Source of the DNA: Candidatus Aciduliprofundum sp.
GTDB taxonomy: Archaea > Thermoplasmatota > Thermoplasmata > Thermoplasmatales > Aciduliprofundaceae
Assembly: GCA_015523135.1 (NCBI GenBank)
Contig: WAKY01000159.1
Location: forward strand, 1-35,163
Direction: 5' to 3'
DNA: 35,163 nucleotides
A program made the translations under genes and the position numbers. This document shows positions 23,426 through 31,326 of this stretch, in pieces (position 1 is the stretch's first letter; every line of letters begins with the position of its first letter). The notes beneath the pieces are model-generated. The model was not told the DNA's origin and did no database searches. It saw nothing but the letters and a program-made list of their open reading frames with translations.

Positions 23426-23585
23426 CTTCTCATACCTACCAAGTGTTAACCAAATCTTCATATGTCCTAATTATAAACATGTAAATGAAAAAACCATCAT
23501 TCTCATAAAATCACAAGTGATAAACGAATGCACAAGTTTTAATTAGCAAGATAAATAGCATAAATGAATAAATGAGATAGTGAGG

Positions 23586-23667
23586 GAGGCAACGCTTGCG
23601 AAATGTGCCTCATAGATTAGGTTTTTAGCACAAAACCCCCTTTTTTCGTGTAAAAAGGGCAATCTAT
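23586..23667. other. Three-way-junction fold with a preceding nested hairpin
   Basis: Every base of 23612-23667 except A619 and C660 (numbering 23xxx) can be placed in one structure. The outer stem is ATAGATT/AATCTAT (612-618 with 661-667); inside are hairpin GGTTTT-TAGCAC... i.e. GGTTTT/AAAACC (620-625 with 632-637) and hairpin CCCTTTTT/AAAAAGGG (638-645 with 652-659), abutting each other. It is preceded directly by hairpin GAGGCA/TGCCTC (586-591 with 606-611) holding a CGC-TT-GCG mini-hairpin. No gene overlaps. Candidates: a structured ncRNA, a double-strand or single-strand origin, or a folded recombination or transfer site. Confidence 0.55.
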
Positions 23668-23976
23668 AAAGTGGAATAAACGGGGCTACAACCTTTTCTC
23701 TACCCACGAAATAGCAAGTAAATAGAGATAAAAAGAAAAGTTTCAGGGGTGATATACGGAAAGGGTAATGGAAAAAGGAGTAAAAAAGTTTTTTATTAAA
23801 CTTTATTTTTTAATCTCAAATCCCGTGTAGAACGGATTTTCCCGAAAGAAAATAAACCTGAAAATTGGAAAATAGAAACATTTTTCAACACAGGAAGGGG
23901 CTTGGTATTAATCATTTTGTTTTAACCATAAACGACACTATTAGCCATATATAAAAGCCTTCTCAAAGCCATAGAG

Positions 23977-23986
23977 TATATAAATA
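23977..23986 (+). promoter_or_regulatory. TATA box upstream of the integrase
   Basis: TATATAAATA about 77-86 bases before the integrase ATG. Predicted initiation is near 24010, at the inverted repeat below. Confidence 0.45.
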
Positions 23987-24003
23987 AACGGGCAGTTTTA
24001 GTA

Positions 24004-24020
24004 TCGTTTAAAATAAACGA
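24004..24020. promoter_or_regulatory. Inverted repeat TCGTTTA-AAA-TAAACGA, candidate operator
   Basis: Seven-base perfect arms around AAA, at the predicted transcription start of the integrase. The half-site TAAACG(A/G) recurs in the upstream non-coding DNA at 23521, 23677, 23929 and 23985, so it may be a repeated protein-binding site (integrase regulator or replication initiator). Confidence 0.45.
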
Positions 24021-24062
24021 AACGAAGGTGTTTTATTTCCAAAGTGGATTATATATGTTTAA

Positions 24063-24656
24063 ATGAGACCGATAATAAAGAATGGTGTAAGGATATTGCG
24101 TCCAAGGGAATACGATGCTCTTTTAGACACCATATTCCGCAAGGATTTGAAATACAGGTACAGGGAGATAATAAATGCCCTGCTCTACACAGGGATGAGA
24201 TATGTGGAATTGCAGAGATTTCAAAAACATTCAGAGTGGTTTGACAGGAACACGAGGAGCATTTATCTTCCCCCAGAGGCGTCCAGAAAGAAGAAGAGAA
24301 CCATGAGGGAGAGGTATGTTTATCTCTCCACGCAGGGAATCACGCACATAGAGAATTTCATACTCTATGTGGATAAAATGCCAGAGAGAATAATCCTGAA
24401 CAACATGCTAACCTTCTGGGGAAACAAGGCGGGACTGGGAAAGATAAGTGTCAAAACATTCCGCAAAACTTGGGAATCGTGGCTTGTAGTGAGCTATCCA
24501 AACGCAATACCCTTGATAGCCATGAGTCAAGGACATACCCTTTTCACCGCAATGAACCACTACCTAAACCTACCATTCACGGATGAGGACATAGAGGAGA
24601 TAAAGGTAAGGACTGCTGGATGGAGCGGGTTTAGAGGTGGTAAGGATGTATTATGA
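24063..24656 (+). CDS. Tyrosine recombinase (integrase)
   Basis: 197 aa site-specific recombinase, catalytic domain with only a short N-terminus, the compact archaeal form. Catalytic residues: R46 in LLYTGMRYVEL, a Lys in the basic KKKRTMRER loop at about 77-83, R134 in VKTFRKTWESW (with Lys where His is usual), H158 in SQGHTLFTAM and the nucleophile Y167 in NHYLNL. It should integrate and excise the element. It ends inside the next gene's start region (overlap of 11 bases), so the two are co-transcribed. The att site could not be found by eye. Confidence 0.85.
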   Translation: MRPIIKNGVRILRPREYDALLDTIFRKDLKYRYREIINALLYTGMRYVELQRFQKHSEWFDRNTRSIYLPPEASRKKKRTMRERYVYLSTQGITHIENFILYVDKMPERIILNNMLTFWGNKAGLGKISVKTFRKTWESWLVVSYPNAIPLIAMSQGHTLFTAMNHYLNLPFTDEDIEEIKVRTAGWSGFRGGKDVL

Positions 24657-25482
24657 CGAATGGGATTGGAGAGAGTATAGAGGAGATGTAGTTTGGGTTG
24701 GCGGGTTCGTGTTTAAGGGGGGCAAAATAACGGTAAAACCGCAAAGGCACGGCGAAGACCCTTTCATTTACGGGACCATAGAGATGGAATCTCCGTTCTG
24801 CCTGAACTGCATGGAAGCTCGGAAAAAGAGGGTGTTCGTGGGAGAGTTCCTTCCACGCATGGAAGGTGAGAGGGGAATAATCCTCGTGAAGAACATGTTG
24901 CTTGGAGGAGGAATTAACTACGAGGTTATACACATAAATGATACCTTTGCAAAGAGCGATTGGTACGAGTGGATAACGGAGAATGGAGAATATTACTACA
25001 TAACTGAGAGGAAGGCAAGGTATTTAGTGAGTGATGAGGGGCTCAAAGAGCTTTGGTGGAAAGAGGTAAAGGATGGAGTTTTGAGGGCTCTTGGCACTGA
25101 GTACAATACCAAGGAATACGAGGGAGAGATAGTTTGGAGCTGGGGAGATGAGGTGATGGAACAAGGAAATTATGAGAAAAGAGAATTCAAGGGTGATAGG
25201 TTAAAGTTAGTTCTTGACACACCGAAGGGAAAGCACATACTCGGCATGGCTACGCTCTACAGGGGTGATAAAGAGGTTGTGAGTGCAATCGGAGAGCTGT
25301 TCTGGTATGTTGAGCGTGGAAAGGGAATGGCGGTGCTGATAAATCCAGACAAGCCCAAGAGAGTGATGGATAGCTGGGGAGACAGGTTAATGGCGGTAAT
25401 CTTCATCAATTTGAAAGATGAGGAAGAATGGGAGATACCGAAGATGGAAGGTGGAGCGATAATCTATGCTGGTGTAATGTGA
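24646..25482 (+). CDS. Unknown 278-aa cargo protein
   Basis: No family recognised. The protein is soluble, acidic and rich in Trp/Tyr and Gly (YDEWDWREYRGDVVWVGGFV). It has a CxxC at about 49-52 (PFCLNCMEARKKR), a second half with VWSWGDEVMEQGNYEKREF, and beta-strand-like stretches ending EGGAIIYAGVM. ATG 24646 sits 4 bases after AGGTGGT; a GTG at 24637 is also in frame. It overlaps the integrase stop by 11 bases, so it belongs to the integrase transcript. The next gene follows after 10 bases. Confidence 0.65.
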   Translation: MYYDEWDWREYRGDVVWVGGFVFKGGKITVKPQRHGEDPFIYGTIEMESPFCLNCMEARKKRVFVGEFLPRMEGERGIILVKNMLLGGGINYEVIHINDTFAKSDWYEWITENGEYYYITERKARYLVSDEGLKELWWKEVKDGVLRALGTEYNTKEYEGEIVWSWGDEVMEQGNYEKREFKGDRLKLVLDTPKGKHILGMATLYRGDKEVVSAIGELFWYVERGKGMAVLINPDKPKRVMDSWGDRLMAVIFINLKDEEEWEIPKMEGGAIIYAGVM

Positions 25483-25492
25483 GGTGGTGTAG

Positions 25493-26176
25493 ATGGCACA
25501 AGAGAGGGATTATCTGGGAGGTCTCATAGCTTACTCTGACATAATCTTCGCAATAATTTTCGCTTTTTATTTCTTCACGGCACTTTACGGCTTTCACTTT
25601 CTCACCCATGAGGGCTTCAAGCACTACATACTTTCAAGTGGGCATTTATTTGAAAAGGCAGTATTTTATGTTTCAATGTTTGCCTTCGTTCTTTACATTT
25701 ACTTCATTCCGTATGCTCTCTGGAGAAAGTCAAAGAAGCCGTGGATTTCAAGGTTGTGCTGTAATGTAAATGCGTATGTTCTGTTAGCTCTGGTATCTTT
25801 CTACCTAATAGTGTATTGGAGTGGAAATTTCGGTTATTTTGGGAAAATGGATACTGATTTGCAATTTGCAATAAGCGGGTTTTTCTGGATTTTCTTGTTT
25901 TTCACAACGGCATTTGCCGTGGATGGAGCGATTGAGATATATCTCACACACCCGGTAATATACGAAATGGAGGAAGAAGAAAGAAGGAGAAAAATAGAAG
26001 CGAGGAAGAAAGCCCAACAACAAAAGAATGTCCAGCAACAAAAACCACAGCCCAAGCAAAGCGTTCAAGTGGAAGTCAAGGAGAGATTAAAGAGGTTGAA
26101 GGAACTCTTGGATGAGGGGTTAATATCCGAGGAAGATTACAAGAGGAAGAAAGAGGAAATCCTAAAAGAGTTATAA
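25493..26176 (+). CDS. Four-helix membrane protein with a C-terminal SHOCT-like domain
   Basis: 227 aa. Four hydrophobic helices (about 14-35, 60-80, 92-112, 125-148) are followed by a Gln/Lys-rich linker (KKAQQQKNVQQQKPQPKQ) and the C-terminal SHOCT motif KRLKELLDEGLISEEDYKRK, a short helical module seen at the end of many membrane and phage proteins and thought to mediate assembly. GAGGTGGTG precedes the ATG. Third gene of the integrase operon; role in the element unknown, possibly surface exclusion or sensing. Confidence 0.7.
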   Translation: MAQERDYLGGLIAYSDIIFAIIFAFYFFTALYGFHFLTHEGFKHYILSSGHLFEKAVFYVSMFAFVLYIYFIPYALWRKSKKPWISRLCCNVNAYVLLALVSFYLIVYWSGNFGYFGKMDTDLQFAISGFFWIFLFFTTAFAVDGAIEIYLTHPVIYEMEEEERRRKIEARKKAQQQKNVQQQKPQPKQSVQVEVKERLKRLKELLDEGLISEEDYKRKKEEILKEL

Positions 26177-26299
26177 CCGGCATTTTCTCAACAATTCTTA
26201 CTGGAAGATAATCCCCATCTTTTAACTTATAATCCTCATAAATCCCCTTAATATGTTGAGTTATTCTTATCTCACTATCACAGAAACTTTTGGGGAAAG

Positions 26300-26336
26300 A
26301 TTTATATATTTAAATATTCTACATAAACATGTAGAA
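26300..26336 (+). promoter_or_regulatory. abiE promoter with palindromic operator
   Basis: TTTATATATTTAAATA (26301-26316) is a strong TATA region. Immediately after it is TTCTACAT-AAAC-ATGTAGAA (26317-26336), an 8-bp perfect inverted repeat over the initiation region. AbiEi antitoxins are known to repress their own operon by binding inverted repeats in the promoter, so this is the expected operator. Confidence 0.6.
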
Positions 26337-26350
26337 AAATAAAATATATA

Positions 26351-27169
26351 GTGAAAAAAATGAATATGATAAATGCAATCTTGAAGGTAGGCGAGTTGGA
26401 CGGTATAATTACAAAAGGAGAAATTATGAGAGCTCTCAATCTAAATAAGGATAATGCGTACTATTATCTTCGCAAGCTCAAAGAGCTAGGTGTATTGATT
26501 GATGCTGGGAAAAGAGGTGTATTTATTGTCAATCCGCATAGCTCTGGGAACCTCAATGTGCATCCCTATATGATGGTAGATCTTGTAGCGAAACCTTCGG
26601 CAGTTGCTTATTGGAGTGCATTGGACTATTATGGATGGAGCAACCGCAGTCCTAATATTGTGTATATTGAGACACCTGCTCGGAAGGCATACACCAATGT
26701 TGTAAAGTATGGGAATATGAAGGTAGTAAAAATCTCGTTTTTCTATTTCAAGCCTGTGAATGTCAAGCCAGAGAAGTTTTTTGGATTTACAGAAGCAATA
26801 ATAAATGGTAAGAAAGTTCTCATTACGGATAGGGAGAAGACTATAATAGACTGCTTGGACAAGCCCAAGTATGCAGGAACCATGGAGGAATTATTTGATG
26901 CTCTTGCGAATGCAGAATTTGATAAGGAAAAGCTCATAGAATATCTTCGCAAGTTCAACAACAAAGCGGTGATAAAAAGATTGGGACTTGTGAGCGAACT
27001 ATTTGGCTGGGGAATAGAGGATGTACTTTTCAACATGCTTTCAAGGAAAGATAGGAGAAGTTATTCTCTTTTAGATCCAAATGGTCCTAATGCTGGAAAG
27101 TTTAACTACAAGTGGGGCCTTAGGATAAATGTGCCTGATAGATACTGGAGGGATACAAAGTGGACTTGA
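26351..27169 (+). CDS. abiEi: AbiEi antitoxin, transcriptional repressor
   Basis: 272 aa. An N-terminal winged helix (ILKVGELDGIITKGEIMRAL, NAYYYLRKLKELGVL, then the wing GKRGVFIVN) is followed by the AbiEi C-terminal antitoxin domain, including YWSALDYYGWSNRSPNIVY and ITDREKTIIDCLDKPKYAG. Product of a type IV toxin-antitoxin pair, which represses the operon and counters the toxin without binding it. GTG 26351 is the longest start; ATG 26360, with no Shine-Dalgarno for either, is also possible and fits a nearly leaderless mRNA. It overlaps abiEii by 10 bases. Confidence 0.88.
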   Translation: MKKMNMINAILKVGELDGIITKGEIMRALNLNKDNAYYYLRKLKELGVLIDAGKRGVFIVNPHSSGNLNVHPYMMVDLVAKPSAVAYWSALDYYGWSNRSPNIVYIETPARKAYTNVVKYGNMKVVKISFFYFKPVNVKPEKFFGFTEAIINGKKVLITDREKTIIDCLDKPKYAGTMEELFDALANAEFDKEKLIEYLRKFNNKAVIKRLGLVSELFGWGIEDVLFNMLSRKDRRSYSLLDPNGPNAGKFNYKWGLRINVPDRYWRDTKWT

Positions 27170-28029
27170 ATAGTTACTGGAGTGGTGATTCTTATAATAA
27201 CATGATGAAGGACTATGCTATAAACTGGATTCTCTATGCCATGTGGAAAAGCAAGTATTGGAGAAACTTTATTTTAAAAGGGGGTACGTGTATTAGAAAG
27301 GTTTATTTTCAGAATTACAGGATCTCTGTTGATGTAGATTACAATGCTATCTACGATGCAAATACATTGAGAAATATTCTCCGAGATATCTTCAAAGATG
27401 AGATTGAAAAGGTAAACGAGGTAAGTCCTGTAAAGTTTGAAATGGACAATATAGTCATAAAAGAAAGAAAAGGAACAAGGTTTAACGAGGGTAAAGTAGT
27501 GGGATATCAAATAAAAATACCTTTTCATCCCTACTTGCCCAAAACGAATTTAAAATGGCGAGGAGTTTTGCCTGTCATAAAAATAGATGTCACGCTTGAT
27601 AAATACGAGAAAACCATTCTTTCTACAAATATTAAAAAACTAAATTATCACAATGAAGAAGATGACTATTTACACTATCTCCAAGATGTAGAGATTAATG
27701 CGTATTCTTTAGAAGAGATTTTTGCAGAGAAAATAAGAGCTTTATTTCAAAGAACTAGAGTGAGGGATCTCTATGATTTGTGGTTCATTAAGAATTCTGT
27801 AAAAATTGATATGGATAAAATAATTGAGATAATTCCATCAAAGCTGGAGATCAAAGGGTTGAGTGTTAAGGATATTAGTATAGCCAAACTTCAGAAATAT
27901 GAAAATGAATATAGAACAGGCTGGAATATGTATCTCCCACAATTTGTGAAGAATGTACCTAAATTTGAAGAGGTTTGGAATGATGTCAAATCTATTATTG
28001 CCTATATTGAAAATGCCATTTATGAGTAA
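27160..28029 (+). CDS. abiEii: AbiEii nucleotidyltransferase toxin
   Basis: 289 aa. NFILKGGTCIRKVYF (about 37-50) and RISVDVDYNA (about 54-63) give the GG-T...DxD nucleotidyltransferase core of the AbiEii family, and EKIRALFQRTRVRDLYDLWF (about 190-210) is the family's conserved C-terminal motif. AbiEii toxins block growth by transferring nucleotides, and the pair works as abortive infection or plasmid stabilisation. Start GTG 27160 overlaps abiEi (GTGGACTTGA). Likely keeps the element in its host. Confidence 0.88.
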   Translation: MDLNSYWSGDSYNNMMKDYAINWILYAMWKSKYWRNFILKGGTCIRKVYFQNYRISVDVDYNAIYDANTLRNILRDIFKDEIEKVNEVSPVKFEMDNIVIKERKGTRFNEGKVVGYQIKIPFHPYLPKTNLKWRGVLPVIKIDVTLDKYEKTILSTNIKKLNYHNEEDDYLHYLQDVEINAYSLEEIFAEKIRALFQRTRVRDLYDLWFIKNSVKIDMDKIIEIIPSKLEIKGLSVKDISIAKLQKYENEYRTGWNMYLPQFVKNVPKFEEVWNDVKSIIAYIENAIYE

Positions 28030-28105
28030 GATATAAAGGCAAAAATATCGGTGTAGTGTTGATTGTAATTTCCGGCATAATTTGCATATTGAATGGTGTG
28101 TAAGA

Positions 28106-29884
28106 CTATTTAGAAATTCCCGCAATTATTCTCTTACCTTCTTGAAAAGTGTAGAGATTCACTTCTCTAAATCCATCGGGAGTGACGATTATACATTGTC
28201 CAACGGGCATTGTGCGTAAATGCTCCTCGCTCACGGGGAAATACTCCGTTGCCGTGTATTTATCTGCGATATAAACTCCTTTGCCTTTACTTTGAACATG
28301 CACGGGTTCTTTCTGCCATACCTGTTTCTTTCCAATCCTTGAGCGTATCAACTGCGAGGAAGCACTATCATAGGCACGGAGGGCAAATAAATAGGCATGT
28401 CCAGCAACTACCGCATTTGCGGAATCCTTTCCGTATTTTTCAATAACCTGTGCTATGCTCTGTATTCCTATGATTGAGGTTATGTAGTAAGAGCGTCCAA
28501 AATTCACCAATTCCTGATACCTTTTCAACTTGGGAATTAGCTGGAATTCATCTATAACAAAGTATTTCTTCTTCGGTTCTCCTCTCCTATTATATTGGTT
28601 CTCTCTGGCAAAGGAGTATTTTATGGCTCTATCCACCAGCAATCTAAATATCGGTGCTACTGCTTCTCCCGTTTCCACATTGTACTCTATGAACAATTTC
28701 CTACCCTGTGGATTTTCTATGTAATCTCTAATGCTCATCTGTCTCTTTCCTGCCGTCTTGTAGAAATCTCCGATGAATATCTCGTTAATGCGTGAATAGA
28801 AATTGCTCCAAACACCACTTGCCTGTTTCATAGCTTGTGGATTGATATACTCTGCAACGCTCTTTAAATCTTCCTGCTCCACTAAAAGATTATACGCTTG
28901 TTCTATCGTTAGCTGGTTAATGAAATTCATAAAATCCTCGTTCGTGGGCAAGAACTCTTTTAATTTCTCTCTATCCACTTTGCCAGAGAAGTATCGCTTG
29001 TATGTCTCTAATGCCTGTCTGTAAAATATGAGTATGAATGCAGATAAGAGTTGCTGGGAGGTGACTACCCAAAACTTATCCTCTCCTCCTCTTTCTTCTA
29101 TGGGGAATATCTCTTTGGCAATCTCAATAGCATCCGTCGTGGCTCTCTCTGGGTCTATCTCCCAAAAAATGTTCCAAGCGTAAGAGGAATTCTCAACGCT
29201 AAGGGTTATGTCCTTCTCCGTTCCAAACGCTTCGTAGTAATCTCCTTTAGGGTCAAAGATAACCCAAACATAATCTTTCTTTTGCGGGAATTGATATATG
29301 ACTTGCTTAATCAACTCCGTTTTACCAGAACCGGGGGCACCCACAACCATAATTCCCGTGTTGTATTTTTCTATCACGATATTTCCCTGTTTCGTGGGAA
29401 TTACCAAACTATCTGGTGGTACCCTCAACCTGTATTTTTTCTTCAAAACCACAGCCAAAGGAATTGCTATGATTATTGGCACTATCAACCCGTAGAGAGT
29501 AAAGAGGTATAGGTTCTCATAGAGGGAGAAATGGGGATACACCAAAAACTCGGAAAGGGGATAAGAAACGAATGGCTTCCAGAAAGGAAATATGTTCTTT
29601 CCCAAACTCGCATAGAAGGGAAAGATGAGAAAGTAAGAAAGGGTGTATGAAGTAATCAAGAATGTTAATCTCCATAATCTTCTCTTATCCAAAACCTTCT
29701 TAACGGGTATCTTTGAGTAATCTTTTCTACGCAAAGAGCCAAAGATGTATGGGGCTATGAATAACGGGGGGAAGAAGAACAACAAACCAAGAGTGGCGAA
29801 TTGAACAATTCTCTTTTCCTCTCTTTCTTTCCTTCTTTGCTCAGCTTCGTGTATGCTCTCTGGGCTCAATGCAGTTCTCTGCAT
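28106..29884 (-). CDS. VirD4/TraG-type coupling ATPase
   Basis: 592 aa. The cytosolic N-terminus is followed by three or four membrane helices (about 28-50, 72-92, 123-148), then the motor domain: Walker A GAPGSGKT (182-189) and Walker B in KKYFVIDEFQLIP. The gene presents DNA-relaxase complex to the type IV channel. ATG at 29884 overlaps the preceding stop (TAATG). It is the last gene of the mob operon and is convergent with abiEii, 76 bases apart. The VirB4-like partner is in the other operon. Strong family call by motifs and membrane layout. Confidence 0.85.
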   Translation of the reverse strand: MQRTALSPESIHEAEQRRKEREEKRIVQFATLGLLFFFPPLFIAPYIFGSLRRKDYSKIPVKKVLDKRRLWRLTFLITSYTLSYFLIFPFYASLGKNIFPFWKPFVSYPLSEFLVYPHFSLYENLYLFTLYGLIVPIIIAIPLAVVLKKKYRLRVPPDSLVIPTKQGNIVIEKYNTGIMVVGAPGSGKTELIKQVIYQFPQKKDYVWVIFDPKGDYYEAFGTEKDITLSVENSSYAWNIFWEIDPERATTDAIEIAKEIFPIEERGGEDKFWVVTSQQLLSAFILIFYRQALETYKRYFSGKVDREKLKEFLPTNEDFMNFINQLTIEQAYNLLVEQEDLKSVAEYINPQAMKQASGVWSNFYSRINEIFIGDFYKTAGKRQMSIRDYIENPQGRKLFIEYNVETGEAVAPIFRLLVDRAIKYSFARENQYNRRGEPKKKYFVIDEFQLIPKLKRYQELVNFGRSYYITSIIGIQSIAQVIEKYGKDSANAVVAGHAYLFALRAYDSASSQLIRSRIGKKQVWQKEPVHVQSKGKGVYIADKYTATEYFPVSEEHLRTMPVGQCIIVTPDGFREVNLYTFQEGKRIIAGISK

Positions 29885-30207
29885 TACCCCTCAACCTCTA
29901 TTTCCTCCTTCGTCAGCTCCTTTAACTTCTCATAGATTTGATTATATGCGGAAGTCAGGGTATCAGCCCATCCATCGTATATTTCCTCTCCATAGCTATG
30001 CCCGTTGGTTATGTAATATATGAAGATTTGGTATGGCTGTTCTGCATGTCTTTCGTAGTATATCTCTATGGCAACTCCGATGTATCTATTGGGCTTGGAA
30101 AACAAGAAATCAAAGCCAAATAGCATTATTCTCTCCCATTCATCCAAACTATCAAAGTGCAAGGGCAAATCTCTTTCAACCTTCTTTATGAATGTCTTGT
30201 AATTCAC
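29884..30207 (-). CDS. Hypothetical 107-aa protein of the mob operon
   Basis: Between relaxase and coupling protein. Product begins MNYKTFIKKVERDLPLHF, with an alpha/beta pattern including MLFGFDFLFSKPNRYIGVAIEIYY and a C-terminal helix (AYNQIYEKLKELTKEEIEV). No family recognised. GTG 30207 follows GGAGGATGATAGG at 30220-30208 and lies 4 bases after the relaxase stop, the same GGAGG-TGATAGG-GTG layout as the first pilin gene (10913-10927). An ATG at 30228 is also possible. Stop overlaps the virD4 start (TAATG). May be a relaxosome accessory factor. Confidence 0.65.
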   Translation of the reverse strand: MNYKTFIKKVERDLPLHFDSLDEWERIMLFGFDFLFSKPNRYIGVAIEIYYERHAEQPYQIFIYYITNGHSYGEEIYDGWADTLTSAYNQIYEKLKELTKEEIEVEG

Positions 30208-30211
30208 CCTA

Positions 30212-30730
30212 TCATCCTCCAACCTCATACTGCTCTGCTTCTTCCAGCTCCTTTTCCATTTTTTCTTCCAACTCTTTCTCGCTCCTAATCTTCTCTCCAA
30301 ACACATTTTCCACAATTTTATTGAATTCTTTTAAATCTTCTCTCTCCATCACTAAATCCTCTGGATAAGGGGAAATCATCTCTATGTGAGAATGAGGATG
30401 CTCCGTGTTGTAGTGCAAACCCCAAACATATCTTACTCCGTAATTTCTCGTTCTCTTTCTCCATTCGTTCATAGCTTTAATAACAAGGTAGTGGAACTCT
30501 CTTTCATCATACATCCTCTCTGGTGCTATAATCATGTGCCTGACGGCTGGGGAATAACCCGTTGTTTCCTCTGGTATCTTCTCCAGCTCTCTCCAATCTC
30601 CATCTTTCATCTTCCTGAACCCGTAATACAATTCTCCATACTCTTTGTTCTCGCTCATACCCCTCTCTATGTATCTCGCCAACTTAACCGCAGCATCCTT
30701 GCCCGTGGAGAACTTCGTTTTGGTTATCAT
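30212..30730 (-). CDS. HUH-type relaxase
   Basis: 172 aa. The metal-binding motif is H106-x-N-x-x-H111-P-H113-S-H115-I, matching the HxDxxxPHxH motif III of MOBP/MOBQ-like relaxases. A candidate nucleophile is Y20 in LARYIERG, and RHMIIAPERMYDEREFHYLV fits the family's second strand and helix. The enzyme should nick the element at oriT and stay bound covalently to the 5' end. It is only the catalytic domain, with no helicase or primase part. ATG follows GAGGTGAGGG. mobC-like gene precedes by 7 bases. Both the motif and its place beside the coupling protein support the call; nicking activity is untested. Confidence 0.75.
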   Translation of the reverse strand: MITKTKFSTGKDAAVKLARYIERGMSENKEYGELYYGFRKMKDGDWRELEKIPEETTGYSPAVRHMIIAPERMYDEREFHYLVIKAMNEWRKRTRNYGVRYVWGLHYNTEHPHSHIEMISPYPEDLVMEREDLKEFNKIVENVFGEKIRSEKELEEKMEKELEEAEQYEVGG

Positions 30731-30737
30731 AGAACCC

Positions 30738-31223
30738 TCACCTCAACAAATTTCTTTCTCTCTCCTTCTTCCTCTTCCACTTTGCCACTTCTTCCTTAGT
30801 CACCAACCACGCACCGAGATAAAGATTGTAGATAGAACCATCCTCGTAGATTACATTGTTTCCATCCACCTTGTAATGCAGCCCCGGTACCCTTGGAAAA
30901 TCTATTTTTTCTTCTTCTTTAGCTGGAGTTTTCTCAGCCTGTGAGCCCTGCATCTGGACAGCATCCGCAATCATGTCCAGCCTGTTCTTTATCTCCTCTA
31001 ATTGCGGATAAAGCTCCGTGAAAATCTCATTTCCCACCCTGTCCTCTATGTTCAATATGTACTCTGCCCTCTTGTAGAGCTCCTCTTGCACATAGAGTTC
31101 CAGAGCTTCTCTCACTATCCTATTCGTGCTGGTGTTCTTCATTCTCGCAATGGCATCTAAATCTTTCTTCAAAGCACTATCTATCCGTATCGTTAGCTTT
31201 GCTGAATCTTTGTTCTCTCCCAT
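30738..31223 (-). CDS. Ribbon-helix-helix protein, MobC-like relaxosome candidate
   Basis: 161 aa. The N-terminus AKLTIRIDSALKKDLDAIAR with TNRIVREALELYV is the ribbon-helix-helix DNA-binding fold (CopG/MetJ type). The middle has a helix-rich coiled region (YPQLEEIKNRLDMIADAV), then a C-terminal domain with GLHYKVDGNNVIYEDGSIYNLYL. MobC-type proteins bind oriT and guide the relaxase, and this is the first gene of the mob operon. It may also repress it. ATG 31223 is preceded by GGTG; a GTG at 31232 is in frame. TATA box at 31256-31266. Confidence 0.7.
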   Translation of the reverse strand: MGENKDSAKLTIRIDSALKKDLDAIARMKNTSTNRIVREALELYVQEELYKRAEYILNIEDRVGNEIFTELYPQLEEIKNRLDMIADAVQMQGSQAEKTPAKEEEKIDFPRVPGLHYKVDGNNVIYEDGSIYNLYLGAWLVTKEEVAKWKRKKERERNLLR

Positions 31224-31255
31224 CCCTAACACCTATTCCCATTCTTTTTCTACCC

Positions 31256-31266
31256 CTATTTAAAAT
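31256..31266 (-). promoter_or_regulatory. TATA box of the mob operon
   Basis: Minus strand reads ATTTTAAATAG, 33-43 bases before the ATG at 31223. This would drive RHH protein, relaxase, small protein and coupling ATPase away from the transfer operon in the circular form. Confidence 0.5.
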
Positions 31267-31326
31267 TGTCTATGTCCAGCAACCTTCAATTTTTCCTGTT
31301 ATACACTGCTTCTCCTCTCAATTTGC

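Larger units (their letters stand above)
8689..31266. mobile_element. Putative archaeal integrative and conjugative element
   Basis: The region joins a type IV secretion gene set (adhesin, VirB2-like proteins, VirB6-like, PrgI-like, VirB4), a VirD4-like coupling ATPase, an HUH-type relaxase, a ribbon-helix-helix protein and a tyrosine recombinase, plus cargo typical of mobile DNA (restriction-modification, AbiE). The ends given are the outermost genes and the mobC-side promoter. I found no convincing flanking direct repeats or split tRNA, so true borders are unknown; the left border should lie in about 8460-8689 and the right in about 31266-31860. Whether it is integrated or is assembled from decayed parts cannot be told from sequence alone. 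Confidence 0.7.

Noticed and set aside
23501..23790. CRISPR-like array suggested by repeated short motifs
   Set aside because: No repeat of 20 or more bases with regular spacers; only 7-base motifs at irregular distances.
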